From assembly GCF_018139645.1 (NCBI RefSeq), contig NZ_JAGSPM010000001.1, positions 1 through 64,000 on the forward strand: a DNA stretch of 64,000 nt. Direction: 5' to 3'. The notes beneath the pieces are model-generated. The model made no database searches, was not told the DNA's origin, and was given only the letters and a program-made list of their open reading frames with translations. The position numbers were made by a program, and so were the translations under genes. Source of the DNA: Affinundibacterium baiyunense (lineage in GTDB: Bacteria > Pseudomonadota > Gammaproteobacteria > Burkholderiales > Burkholderiaceae_D). Below are positions 53,003-62,246 of the stretch, in pieces; the first letter of the stretch is position 1, and each line of letters begins with the position of its first letter.

Positions 53003-53887
53003 TCACGCTGTTTTCGTTTTATTCATGAAGCTTGATCGCAAGCTGTCAATTGAATAAACCAGCAGTCCTGCCCAAATGCCTAAAAATCCCAGCATACGAT
53101 CATGACTAAATTGTTCGTTATATAGCCAAATGCCAATGAACAATTGAATGGTCGGCGAGATGTACTGCATCAAACCTAATGTAGCAAGAGGAATGCGGCG
53201 CGCTGCGGCAGCAAACATTAATAGAGGAATCGCGGTGATAGGACCGGCGGCCAGTAATAAGAATTGTGTTGCTATCGTAGTTTGTAAAAACGCACTTTGG
53301 CCATGAAGTGCTAAATAAATAAGATGAGCTAAGGCAAATGGAAATAGCAGCATGGTCTCTAAAGATAGACCTTCTAAGGCACCTAATGCCGCGGTTTTTC
53401 GTAATAGGCCATACATGCCAAATGTTGTTGCCAGTACTAAAGCGATCCATGGTGGATGTCCAGTTTGTAAGCCTAGCCACAATACACCCAAGCCAGCACA
53501 AGCGATTGCAAACCATTGCACGCCTCTTAAGCGTTCTTTCAATAAGATAAAACCAAGAAATACATTCACCAGCGGCGTCATGAAATAGCCGAGACTAGCA
53601 TCAACGATGCGATCATTGTTAATTGCCCAGATGTATAAAAACCAGTTCGCCGAGAGTAGGAGTGCACTTGCAGCAAATCCCGCCAGCAATTTGGGCTGAC
53701 GCACAACATTTCTTATCCAAGTCCATTGGTGACGTACGGTGAGTACCAAAAGCAAAAAGACGAGTGCCCACACCATGCGATGTAGCAAAATTTCTAAGGA
53801 AGGAATGCTATGTAAGGCTTTGAAATAAATGGGAAATAAGCCCCAAGCCGAATAACAGGCCGCGGCGTACAAAATACCTTTGCGCAT
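53003..53887 (-). CDS. rarD: EamA/RarD family permease
   Basis: 294-residue protein with ten membrane segments in two EamA repeats. RarD landmarks: GILYAAACYSAWGLFPIYFKAL at the start, ILLHRMVWALVFLLLVL, the NWFLYIWAINNDRIVDASLGYF block, and LGLMQYISPTIQLFIGIWLYNE near the end. RarD proteins are drug/metabolite-superfamily permeases linked to chloramphenicol sensitivity, with unknown natural substrate. The ATG is at 53887. Divergent from mtfA. Confidence 0.92.
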   Translation of the reverse strand: MRKGILYAAACYSAWGLFPIYFKALHSIPSLEILLHRMVWALVFLLLVLTVRHQWTWIRNVVRQPKLLAGFAASALLLSANWFLYIWAINNDRIVDASLGYFMTPLVNVFLGFILLKERLRGVQWFAIACAGLGVLWLGLQTGHPPWIALVLATTFGMYGLLRKTAALGALEGLSLETMLLFPFALAHLIYLALHGQSAFLQTTIATQFLLLAAGPITAIPLLMFAAAARRIPLATLGLMQYISPTIQLFIGIWLYNEQFSHDRMLGFLGIWAGLLVYSIDSLRSSFMNKTKTA

Positions 53888-54155
53888 GGAGTGAATGATT
53901 TAATAGGTGTGGATGCAAACAGAACTTGCGATTATCGCAGCTTATCGATTTGTCTGCAGCGTGTAGAAGTTTGTTTTGCTAGCTCATTTTCCTGAATATT
54001 GAGCAGCTATTGTGTTTGCGTAATTAGTACCCAACTTGTACATGTCGAGCCAAGAGCCGTGCTTATATGTTTTTAAGAAAAGTAATCTCGATGTGATTCA
54101 ATCGCTCTTAATTAATTGTGCCTAGTTACGTCAATAAACTCTTATAAGGAAGAGC

Positions 54156-54962
54156 ATGTGGTATCTCGCATTCATCGTCATCGCATTGATCCTCGGTTTT
54201 TTTGTTCTGCCACAGCTTCGTTTGCGCTATGTGTTAACAAGAGCGTTTCCGTCAACGTATTCAAAGATTTTACGTCAGAACCTACTCGGTTATAGTCGCA
54301 TGCCAACTGATTTGCAAATGCAGTTGAAGCGTCGCATACGTCAGTTTTTATTTGAGAAAACGTTTGTCGGCTGTGGTGGTCTAGAAATTAATGATGAAAT
54401 TCGAGTCACAATTGCGGCTCGCGCTTGCCTATTGTTACTCAATCGCGAGATGGATGTATATCCCAAACTGAGCCATATCTTGGTTTATCCCAGTGCATTT
54501 ATCGCGCCACGCCAGCAAATGGCGGCAGGTGGGATCGTCACGCATACCAACCAAACTTTGAGTGGAGAATCTTGGAGTGATGGTCGCGTGATCTTGGCGT
54601 GGGATCAAGTGATCAATAATCCTCACAATGAAGAAATGGGACAAGATGTTGTGATCCATGAATTCGCCCATCAACTTGACAGCGAAGACGGTAGCGTGAA
54701 CGGTGCACCAAGTTTGGCGAGTACTATAGCTTATCGTAACTGGTCGCAGGTGATGACACAGGAATTCGACAATCTGCAAAGGGCAATAGAACGAAACGAG
54801 ATGACGATCATTGATCCTTACGGTGCAACAAATCCTGCAGAATTTTTTGCAGTGTCGACCGAGGCATTCTTTAAAAAGAGCCACGAGCTTGCCTATTACC
54901 ACGCAAGCTTGTTTGCGCTTTTGAAGGCTTATTATCGTGTCGATCCGAGAGAGTGGTCCTGA
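54156..54962 (+). CDS. mtfA: M90 family zinc metallopeptidase MtfA
   Basis: 268 residues. The HEXXH zinc site HEFAHQLD (H168-E169-H172) is followed by DGSVNGAP, and the later EFFAVSTEAFFKK gives the third ligand Glu, as in MtfA. Unlike E. coli MtfA, a hydrophobic N-terminus (WYLAFIVIALILGFFVLPQL) gives a probable membrane anchor, common in betaproteobacterial homologues. E. coli MtfA controls the glucose PTS by binding Mlc; here only the peptidase assignment is firm. AAGGAAGAG lies before the ATG. Confidence 0.92.
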   Translation: MWYLAFIVIALILGFFVLPQLRLRYVLTRAFPSTYSKILRQNLLGYSRMPTDLQMQLKRRIRQFLFEKTFVGCGGLEINDEIRVTIAARACLLLLNREMDVYPKLSHILVYPSAFIAPRQQMAAGGIVTHTNQTLSGESWSDGRVILAWDQVINNPHNEEMGQDVVIHEFAHQLDSEDGSVNGAPSLASTIAYRNWSQVMTQEFDNLQRAIERNEMTIIDPYGATNPAEFFAVSTEAFFKKSHELAYYHASLFALLKAYYRVDPREWS

Positions 54963-55092
54963 TCTTTGCGATTAGACAAGCGCTTGCGAAATGGCTTGCG
55001 AGTTTGGATAATTCTGTTCTCACAAATCAAAACGATCTTAAATAATTCGTTTTGCTGATACTCGATCTGATGTTCTATTTACCGAGAATTAC

Positions 55093-55806
55093 ATGTCTAG
55101 TTTGGCCAAACAAAAAAATACTATATATCGAGTGCAAACTTGGATTTGTCTATGGTTGCTGTCTATGTCGTCTTTGGTGCAAGCGTATGAATCAAAGTGT
55201 ACAAGAACCATGGCATGGAAAGAAGCAACGCATTTAAAAAGAACATCGTATAACGGAAACTTAGCGGCGAAAGCTGAGTGGAAGTTATACAGTGACGCAA
55301 CGTACTCTATGCTAGAAGTGGATGGCAAAACGATTCAATTGATTCAACTAGAGAATGGACTAAGTTTGACTTATGGAAAGCAACAGCCAAATCCAAGTGA
55401 ATTTATCAATATAGCGAGTGCTGTCGCAGGTCCTATGTGGGATGATGGTAGGGCAAATCTTCCGCGCTTCCCCAAGCCATGCGACTTAAAAGATGGAGAA
55501 AGCTATCCTTTTAATGAACGTGATTTTATCTATTGGAAATCAAATGATGCGCAACTAGAAAGACGAATATATGGTTCACTCAAGCGACAGGGGTTTGTGG
55601 TGAGTTATGCGATGGAAATAAAGCGAGGTAAGTCAGATGAACAGTTAGACAGTTTGTACGGCACCTGGGAATATCAAAGCAAGTTAGAGAAATTTCCGGA
55701 AACTACAGAAGTTCAAGGCTGGCATCTCTTTCGAGGGAATGTGTTCTTGCAAACCTTGCCGACCACCAGCAAGTTCACTTTGCGAGAATTACTATTGCAG
55801 TATTAA
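55093..55806 (+). CDS. Secreted hypothetical protein
   Basis: 237 residues. A Sec signal is likely (TWICLWLLSMSSLVQA-YES, cleavage about residue 34). The mature part is beta-rich, with two Cys (KCTRTM and KPCDLK) that could form a disulfide, and recurrent aromatic/charged strands (AEWKLYSDATYSMLEVDGK, IYWKSNDAQLERRIYGSL, WHLFRGNVFLQTLP). I do not recognise a family. GAGAATT precedes the ATG. It stands between mtfA and mutS and ends at a hairpin terminator. Confidence 0.7.
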   Translation: MSSLAKQKNTIYRVQTWICLWLLSMSSLVQAYESKCTRTMAWKEATHLKRTSYNGNLAAKAEWKLYSDATYSMLEVDGKTIQLIQLENGLSLTYGKQQPNPSEFINIASAVAGPMWDDGRANLPRFPKPCDLKDGESYPFNERDFIYWKSNDAQLERRIYGSLKRQGFVVSYAMEIKRGKSDEQLDSLYGTWEYQSKLEKFPETTEVQGWHLFRGNVFLQTLPTTSKFTLRELLLQY

Positions 55807-55825
55807 TCTGTTCTAGACGCAAAAA

Positions 55826-55855
55826 ATGATCTCTCTCAAAATTGAGAAAGATCAT
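55826..55855. terminator. Hairpin between the secreted protein gene and mutS
   Basis: ATGATCT/AGATCAT outside and CTCAA/TTGAG inside, with small CT/AA bulges. It lies in the convergent spacer 20 bases from both stops, with an A6 tract on the left that gives a T6 on the minus strand. Confidence 0.75.
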
Positions 55856-55877
55856 ATTGAATAGTCGTTAATAAGGC

Positions 55878-58520
55878 TTACTCGTGCTTGGCTAGTGCTT
55901 TCAACTTATATAAAGCTTCTAAGGCTTCACGTGGTGTCATTGCATCGGGATCAATATCATCGATTGCCAACAACAGCGCTGAATCTTGTACTAATTCGCT
56001 AATTGTGGATGCTTCGATTTCTTCCGCCGTGTTTGTCCCAGAGCTACTAGCAAATAAATCAAATTGCGGCGTGCTTAGTAATGATTGCGCTTCTAAATCC
56101 GCCAAATGTTTGCGTGCCGCGCGAATCACTGGCTGTGGAATACCAGCTAATTGCGCCACTTGCAAACCATAACTTTGTGATGCGGGACCGCTCTGTACCG
56201 CATGTAAGAACACGATATTTTCTTTGTGTTCAATTGCTGATAAGTGCACGTTTTCTGCACTAGGATGAATATCCGGTAACTGTGTTAGTTCGAAGTAATG
56301 CGTTGCAAACAGTGTGAAACTCTTAGATGTCATGATTAAATGACGTGCGATTGCCCACGCTAAAGCAAGGCCATCAAAGGTCGATGTGCCGCGACCCACT
56401 TCATCCATCAGTACTAAAGAATTTTCAGTAGCACCATGCAAAATGGCCGCTGATTCGGTCATTTCCACCATAAATGTAGAGCGACCACCTGCCAAATCGT
56501 CGGCTGCGCCAATACGCGTAAAAATGCGATCAATAGGGCCGATGCTTGCCTGTGTCGCTGGCACATAACTGCCGATATATGCGAGTAAAGTGATCAGCGC
56601 CGTTTGGCGCATGAAGGTGGATTTACCACCCATGTTCGGGCCTGTGATTAATAACAATTTGCGGTCTGCCGAGAGTTGGCAATCATTTGCAATGAAACGC
56701 TCGATTTGATTTTCAACCACAGGGTGACGACCTTGCACAATATCCAAAACAGGTTCCGCTACCAATTGCGGTGCGCACCAATTGTTTTTCATTGCATGAT
56801 CGGCGAGGCTAACTAAGGCATCTAATTGCGCGACTGCATGCGCAATGGTTTGTAAAGTTTGGATGTGTGGTAGTAAGTCTTGTAATAGTTTTTCGTATAA
56901 AACTTTTTCGCGGACTAAGGCGCGCTCCTGTGCGGACAAGGCTTTATCTTCAAAGGCTTTTAGTTCAGGTGTGATATAGCGCTCAGCGTTCTTGAGCGTT
57001 TGGCGGCGACGATAATTATCGGGAACTTTGTCAGCTTGTCCGTTTGTGACTTCGATATAGAAGCCATGAACTTTGTTGTACTCAACGCGTAAATTCGCAA
57101 TACCCGTGCGGGCGCGTTCCGAAGTTTCGAGATCGATCAAAAATTGGCCAGCATTTTCTGAGAGTGAACGCAGCTCATCCAATTCAGTATCAAACCCTGC
57201 CGCAATCACACCACCATCGCGCACCATGGTCGCGGGTTGTGGCATGAGCGCGCGTTCGAGCAAATCCAAACACTCAGCCGGTGTCGCTAGGTCTATCAAG
57301 GATTGTGACAGCAATCGCGGTTCATTATTTTTCAAACACATCGCAACATAGCTGCGAACCGTGCCTAAGTGTTGCACGCCATCTCTCAGTGCAGATAAGT
57401 CACGTGGGCGTGCGGACAGCAAAGCGATGCGTGTCGTAATTCGTTCAATATCGGGAATAGAAGTTAAGGTATTGGATAAGCCAGTAGTTGCGTCGGCTTG
57501 TAATAAAGCGTCGATCGCTTGATGACGACTGCGTGCGATTTGTTGTTCACGACGCGCATGATGCAACCAATGACGCAGCAAACGCGAACCCATCGCGGTA
57601 CGACAATGATCAAGTAGAGAAAATAAAGTAGGGGATTCTTGACCGCGTAAGGTTTCAGTTAATTCTAGGTTGCGACGCGTGGCGGTATCGAGTCCGATAA
57701 ACTCGTTTTCAGATTCTACGCTGAGTGAATTAACGTGTTTTAAACCGCGTCCTTGCGTCGATTCTGCATAACGTAATAATGCACCTGCAGCACCCAAAGC
57801 AGCACCAAAATTTTCCACTCCAAAGCCTGTGAGGGTAGAAGTCGCGAGCTGGTCCTGCAAAGATTTTTGACCTTGTTTTAGATCGAAATGCCAATCAGGT
57901 ACTTCGGAAAATTTGCCCGGTAACTCGTGGCGAAATTCTTCTAACAATAGTCCACCGGCAGAAACCAAAACTTCGGCTGGCGAGATGCGTTCTAATTCTT
58001 GTTGTAGGCGCGCTTGTAGTGATTTCTCATCGGTACTAAATTCCATCAGTTTTAAAGCGCCACTGGCTAAGGATAACCATGCCAGGCCAATGTTGATCGT
58101 CTTGCGTTGACTTAACAAACACATGGCGAGAAGAGGACGCTCTGCTTTTTCTGGCAATAAATCGGTATCGGTTAAAGTGCCAGGCGTAATCACGCGCATA
58201 ACTTTGCGCTCGACTGGACCTTTACTCGTTGCAGGGTCTCCAATCTGTTCACAAATCGCAGCAGACTCACCGATCTTTACGAGCTTGGCTAGGTAAGGTT
58301 CTATCGAATGAAAAGGAACCCCTGCCATCTTAATTGGCGCGCCGTTCGAGGTGCCGCGCTGGGTTAAGGTAATACCTAAAATCCGCGAAACTTTTTCTGC
58401 ATCTTCAAAAAACAATTCATAAAAATCACCCATGCGATAAAACACCAAAGTATCCGGGTAATCTGCTTTGATGGTGAGGTATTGCCGCATCATGGGCGTG
58501 TGCGTTTCAGAAGTTGCCAT
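55878..58520 (-). CDS. mutS: DNA mismatch repair protein MutS
   Basis: 880 residues. Recognises mispairs and starts methyl- or nick-directed repair with MutL. Domain I has the mismatch-probe motif [15 protein letters not shown] with its Phe-x-Glu reading head nearby; the connector, lever and clamp domains follow (residues about 130-560). The ABC-type ATPase contains Walker [10 protein letters not shown] (K633), the STFMVEM signature, Walker [17 protein letters not shown] and the [13 protein letters not shown] His loop. The C-terminal tetramer/beta-clamp region is present (LAKHE end). The ATG at 58520 gives [15 protein letters not shown], matching the E. coli start. No strong Shine-Dalgarno. 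Confidence 0.97.
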   Translation of the reverse strand: MATSETHTPMMRQYLTIKADYPDTLVFYRMGDFYELFFEDAEKVSRILGITLTQRGTSNGAPIKMAGVPFHSIEPYLAKLVKIGESAAICEQIGDPATSKGPVERKVMRVITPGTLTDTDLLPEKAERPLLAMCLLSQRKTINIGLAWLSLASGALKLMEFSTDEKSLQARLQQELERISPAEVLVSAGGLLLEEFRHELPGKFSEVPDWHFDLKQGQKSLQDQLATSTLTGFGVENFGAALGAAGALLRYAESTQGRGLKHVNSLSVESENEFIGLDTATRRNLELTETLRGQESPTLFSLLDHCRTAMGSRLLRHWLHHARREQQIARSRHQAIDALLQADATTGLSNTLTSIPDIERITTRIALLSARPRDLSALRDGVQHLGTVRSYVAMCLKNNEPRLLSQSLIDLATPAECLDLLERALMPQPATMVRDGGVIAAGFDTELDELRSLSENAGQFLIDLETSERARTGIANLRVEYNKVHGFYIEVTNGQADKVPDNYRRRQTLKNAERYITPELKAFEDKALSAQERALVREKVLYEKLLQDLLPHIQTLQTIAHAVAQLDALVSLADHAMKNNWCAPQLVAEPVLDIVQGRHPVVENQIERFIANDCQLSADRKLLLITGPNMGGKSTFMRQTALITLLAYIGSYVPATQASIGPIDRIFTRIGAADDLAGGRSTFMVEMTESAAILHGATENSLVLMDEVGRGTSTFDGLALAWAIARHLIMTSKSFTLFATHYFELTQLPDIHPSAENVHLSAIEHKENIVFLHAVQSGPASQSYGLQVAQLAGIPQPVIRAARKHLADLEAQSLLSTPQFDLFASSSGTNTAEEIEASTISELVQDSALLLAIDDIDPDAMTPREALEALYKLKALAKHE

Positions 58521-58672
58521 ATTATTGTTTGCTATTTTATGAATTGGATGCTGGAGATTTAATTATTTATCGAAATCTCATAAGGTGCGAAATCATAGCG
58601 TAAATACTGAGTTTGCCTGTGTACATTGAATGATTTTTTTGCTGCTGTTCAAACTAAATTGACCCAAATGAA

Positions 58673-58705
58673 AAAACGGGTAATGTTTGCACATTTACCC
58701 GTTTT
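58673..58705. terminator. Rho-independent terminator of rhlE
   Basis: AAAACGGGTAA pairs perfectly with TTACCCGTTTT around an 11-base loop. On the minus strand it lies 43 bases after the rhlE stop and is followed by a T tract, before mutS. Confidence 0.88.
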
Positions 58706-58747
58706 ATCTTCTACCTTACGCTATCTGTTGATCAATTTTGTGATTAA

Positions 58748-60136
58748 CTACACACCGCCGCGACCGCCTGAGCGACGTGGTGTGCTTTGCTTAAATGCTG
58801 ATTTGGCGCCAACTGGTTTTGGTCCTGCATTGCGTAAAGCATTACCGTTAGTCGTTTTTTGTGCGCCTTGTGGACGATTTGGTATTTTGCTGCGATTGCC
58901 ACCAGCACTGCCATTATTCGCTCTGCCTCGTCCTTGCGCAGGATTAGGGAAACTACGCAACTGTATTGGTTGTGCTTTGGCGTTCGGATCGGGAATGAAA
59001 CCGTCAATAATTTCTTGAGGAATTTGACGTTTGATGAATTTCTCGATATCGGCCAAGAGTTTAAATTCATCGACACAGACTAAGGAGACGGCCTCTCCAG
59101 TCGCTCCTGCGCGACCAGTGCGTCCAATGCGGTGCACATAATCTTCAGGAACATTTGGCAAGTCATAATTCACGACATGTGGTAATTGATCAATATCGAT
59201 TCCGCGCGCCGCGATATCCGTTGCAACTAAGACAGTGAGGCTGCCATCTTTGAATTCTGCTAAGGCTTTTGTGCGAGCTGACTGACTCTTATTGCCATGA
59301 ATTGCCATGGCATTAATTTCATCGCGCATCAATTGTTCAACGAGCTTGTTCGCGCCGTGTTTGGTGCGTGTGAACACTAATACTTGTGACCATTTATGCG
59401 TTTTAATTAAGTGCGCCAGCATCACTTGTTTTTTGTCGCGGTCGACAGGGTGCACTTTTTGCGCAATGACTTCGACAGTGGAATTGCGACGCGCAACTTC
59501 GATCATCGCCGGATTATTCAGTAATTTATCCGCTAATGCTTTGATGTCATCAGAGAACGTGGCAGAGAACAATAAATTCTGGCGCTTCGCTGGTAGGATC
59601 GCCAAGACTTTTTTGATATCATGAATGAAGCCCATGTCGAGCATGCGATCTGCTTCATCCAATACCAAGATTTCGATATTCCGCAAATCGATCGTGCCTT
59701 GTTGGTGGTGATCTAATAAACGTCCGGGAGTGGCAACTAATACGTCAACACCTGTTTTGAGTAATTTGACTTGCGGATTAATGCCAACACCGCCAAAGAT
59801 CACGCCTGAATTGAGTGGCGTGTGTTTGCCGTACGTGGCGACGCTTTCTTCGACCTGTGCCGCGAGTTCGCGAGTAGGTGTCAATACGAGCACGCGGATT
59901 TTACGTCGATCTGTTTTATTGGCTGGAATGGGTTGACTACGCAATAGACGTTCTAATATCGGCAAGGTAAATCCAGCAGTTTTGCCTGTGCCAGTTTGTG
60001 CGCCCGCGAGTAAATCGCCACCTTGAATGACGGCGGGAATTGCCTGCGCTTGGATCGGTGTAGGAGTGGTATAGCCGTGTTCGCTTACTGCGCGCACGAT
60101 GGACTCGGAGAGACCGAGATCTGAAAATGTGGTCAT
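58748..60136 (-). CDS. rhlE: DEAD-box ATP-dependent RNA helicase RhlE
   Basis: 462 residues. Motifs in order: Q motif ([14 protein letters not shown]), I AQTGTGKT, Ia [41 protein letters not shown] and [11 protein letters not shown] basic, Gly/Asn/Arg-rich tail (after about 375, [15 protein letters not shown]... [10 protein letters not shown]) is the RNA-binding appendage typical of RhlE. Acts in ribosome biogenesis and RNA turnover. The ATG at 60136 ([14 protein letters not shown]) is the family start; the frame opens earlier at a TTG without support. Confidence 0.94.
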   Translation of the reverse strand: MTTFSDLGLSESIVRAVSEHGYTTPTPIQAQAIPAVIQGGDLLAGAQTGTGKTAGFTLPILERLLRSQPIPANKTDRRKIRVLVLTPTRELAAQVEESVATYGKHTPLNSGVIFGGVGINPQVKLLKTGVDVLVATPGRLLDHHQQGTIDLRNIEILVLDEADRMLDMGFIHDIKKVLAILPAKRQNLLFSATFSDDIKALADKLLNNPAMIEVARRNSTVEVIAQKVHPVDRDKKQVMLAHLIKTHKWSQVLVFTRTKHGANKLVEQLMRDEINAMAIHGNKSQSARTKALAEFKDGSLTVLVATDIAARGIDIDQLPHVVNYDLPNVPEDYVHRIGRTGRAGATGEAVSLVCVDEFKLLADIEKFIKRQIPQEIIDGFIPDPNAKAQPIQLRSFPNPAQGRGRANNGSAGGNRSKIPNRPQGAQKTTNGNALRNAGPKPVGAKSAFKQSTPRRSGGRGGV

Positions 60137-60303
60137 GCTAATTTCTATAGGATACAAACGTCATGCAAAAGGCAGGAAAGGTTTGGGCACTGCGCCACTT
60201 CAGCAGAATGATGAAGTGGATTTGATTTTGGAACCGCAATCAATCATTCAATCGATGTCGGCTTGCTGAATGATCAGTTAAGCCAACACGATCAATTGAA
60301 TAA

Positions 60304-61098
60304 TTATTTCGCGAATGCTTGTAAGGCATTGACCATTTGACCAAATACTTTTGGTGTGCCAGCCAACACGTCGCCCTTGTACAAGTAGTCTGATTCGCCG
60401 GCAAAGGTACCGACAATACCGCCAGCTTCACTAACCATCAATGCGCCTGCAGCGATATCCCAAGGTGCTAGACCTTTTTCAAAGAACCCATCTAAACGAC
60501 CCATGGCGACGTAGGCTAAATCTAAAGCAGCAGCACCCGGTCGGCGCAAACCTTGACATTTTTGCGTCATGATTTTGTACATTTCCATGTATTCATCTAA
60601 GCCGCTCATGTCACGACCAGAAAAGCCGGTGCCAATTAAGGCGTCAGCAATCTTGTCGCACTTAGTAACGCGGATACGCTTGTCATTTAAAAATGCGCCG
60701 CCACCTTTCGATGCTGTGAACATTTCATTTCGGCTAGGATCATAGATGACAGCTTGCGTGATCACGCCTTTTTGTTGCAAGGCGATGGAGACGCAATATT
60801 GTGGAAAGCCGTGGATGAAATTCGTCGTGCCATCGAGTGGGTCGATGATCCAGACATTCTCATTTTCGTCGTGTAAGTTTTTAGATGCACCAGATTCTTC
60901 AGCAAGAATCGCGTGATCAGGGTAGGCGGTAGTCAGCACCTCAATAATCGCAGCTTCGGCAGCGCGATCTACTTCAGTCACGAAATCGTTATATTGCTTT
61001 TCACTGACTTGGACGCGATCCACATCAAAAGAAGCACGATTAATAATAGTCGCGGCACGACGAGCGGCTTTAATTGCCGTATTGAGCATTGGGTGCAT
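60304..61098 (-). CDS. suhB: Inositol-1-monophosphatase family protein SuhB
   Basis: 264 residues. Mg/Li-sensitive phosphatase fold with metal-site motifs [23 protein letters not shown], and [15 protein letters not shown] near residue 215. In gammaproteobacteria SuhB also joins the rRNA antitermination complex with NusB; an analogous role here is possible but unproven. CGGAAA precedes the ATG at 61098. Divergent from trmJ, a conserved neighbour. Confidence 0.95.
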   Translation of the reverse strand: MHPMLNTAIKAARRAATIINRASFDVDRVQVSEKQYNDFVTEVDRAAEAAIIEVLTTAYPDHAILAEESGASKNLHDENENVWIIDPLDGTTNFIHGFPQYCVSIALQQKGVITQAVIYDPSRNEMFTASKGGGAFLNDKRIRVTKCDKIADALIGTGFSGRDMSGLDEYMEMYKIMTQKCQGLRRPGAAALDLAYVAMGRLDGFFEKGLAPWDIAAGALMVSEAGGIVGTFAGESDYLYKGDVLAGTPKVFGQMVNALQAFAK

Positions 61099-61259
61099 AG
61101 AGTTTCCGTTAAAATGGCGGCAATTCAGCCTTGGAATTCAAAATGAACCAAGGTCGTAAAGATGTCGCACAAAGATGAATTAAAGAGCGGTGGCGCCGCA
61201 ATTTATTGTTCATTGTTAACATAAACAACAAAAATTAACGCGCAATGTCGCTATTTTAA

Positions 61260-62030
61260 ATGAACTTAGCTATTTCTGATACATCTGTTTTTAAACGTTT
61301 GCGAATCGTTCTCGTCGATACTAGCCATCCTGGAAACATCGGCGCAGTCGCACGTGCAATGAAAACCATGGGGTTTTCTGATTTGCAGTTGGTGAATCCG
61401 CGGTTCTCAGATGCATTAACTCATCCAGAGGCGATCGCATTCGCCAGTGGGGCGCAAGACATTCTTAGCGCCGCAAAAATCGTCGATAAGATTGAAGATG
61501 CTTTGCTTGGCTGTCACTATGTGGCAGCGGTTAGTGCACGATTGCGAGAGTTTTCACCACCTATTATGAATCCACGAGATTTTGCCGATAAGGTGGTTAA
61601 TTCAAATGAGTTGTCGGCGGCTTTAGTATTTGGAAGTGAACGCTACGGTTTGCCAAACGAGATTGTGTTGAATAGTAATGTGTTGATTAATGTGCCAGCA
61701 AATCCAGATTATTCCTCGTTAAACCTTGCACAGGCAGTACAAATTTTGGTCTATGAGTGCAGGATGCAGTCCTTAGCACGAGAGAATAGTTCTGAAAAGT
61801 TTGGCGTTAGCGATGTTGGATTTCAAGGAGAGTTGGCATCTAGCGAGCAAATTGAGGGAATGTACAAACATTTAGAGCAAGCCTTAATTGAAATTGATTT
61901 TCTTGATCCAGGAAATCCCAAGAAATTGATGCCGAGATTGAAACGTTTATTTTCTCGTGCGCAACTAGAAGTTGAAGAAGTGAATATAATGCGCGGCATT
62001 TCAAAAAAAATGATGGGTTTGAAGAAATAG
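61260..62030 (+). CDS. trmJ: tRNA (cytidine/uridine-32-2'-O)-methyltransferase TrmJ
   Basis: 256 residues, SPOUT/TrmH family. The knotted SAM-binding fold shows VLVDTSHPGNIGAVARAMKT across residues about 11-35 (IVLVDTSHPGN...), motif 2 ALVFGSERYGLPNEIVL and motif 3 LNLAQAVQILVYECR. The C-terminal basic extension (GNPKKLMPRLKRLFSRAQL) is typical of TrmJ. The ATG at 61260 has no clear Shine-Dalgarno. Divergent from suhB across 161 bases. Confidence 0.93.
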   Translation: MNLAISDTSVFKRLRIVLVDTSHPGNIGAVARAMKTMGFSDLQLVNPRFSDALTHPEAIAFASGAQDILSAAKIVDKIEDALLGCHYVAAVSARLREFSPPIMNPRDFADKVVNSNELSAALVFGSERYGLPNEIVLNSNVLINVPANPDYSSLNLAQAVQILVYECRMQSLARENSSEKFGVSDVGFQGELASSEQIEGMYKHLEQALIEIDFLDPGNPKKLMPRLKRLFSRAQLEVEEVNIMRGISKKMMGLKK

Positions 62031-62246
62031 CTTCTTAAAGTGAATGGTCATAATTTACTGGTAAAACTAAATTGTTTGAAAGAATAGTTTATTTATTTAA
62101 GGAAGCGAAAGTGCTAGCGATTTTGTTTCGAATTTGACTATTTTTAAACAAAAAGTCGATCAATTTGCTTTGAATCTACATGTAAAAGAAGTAACATCGA
62201 AGATAGTCGAACTCAATTAAGAACAGGTGTAAGTTTTAATTTCACT

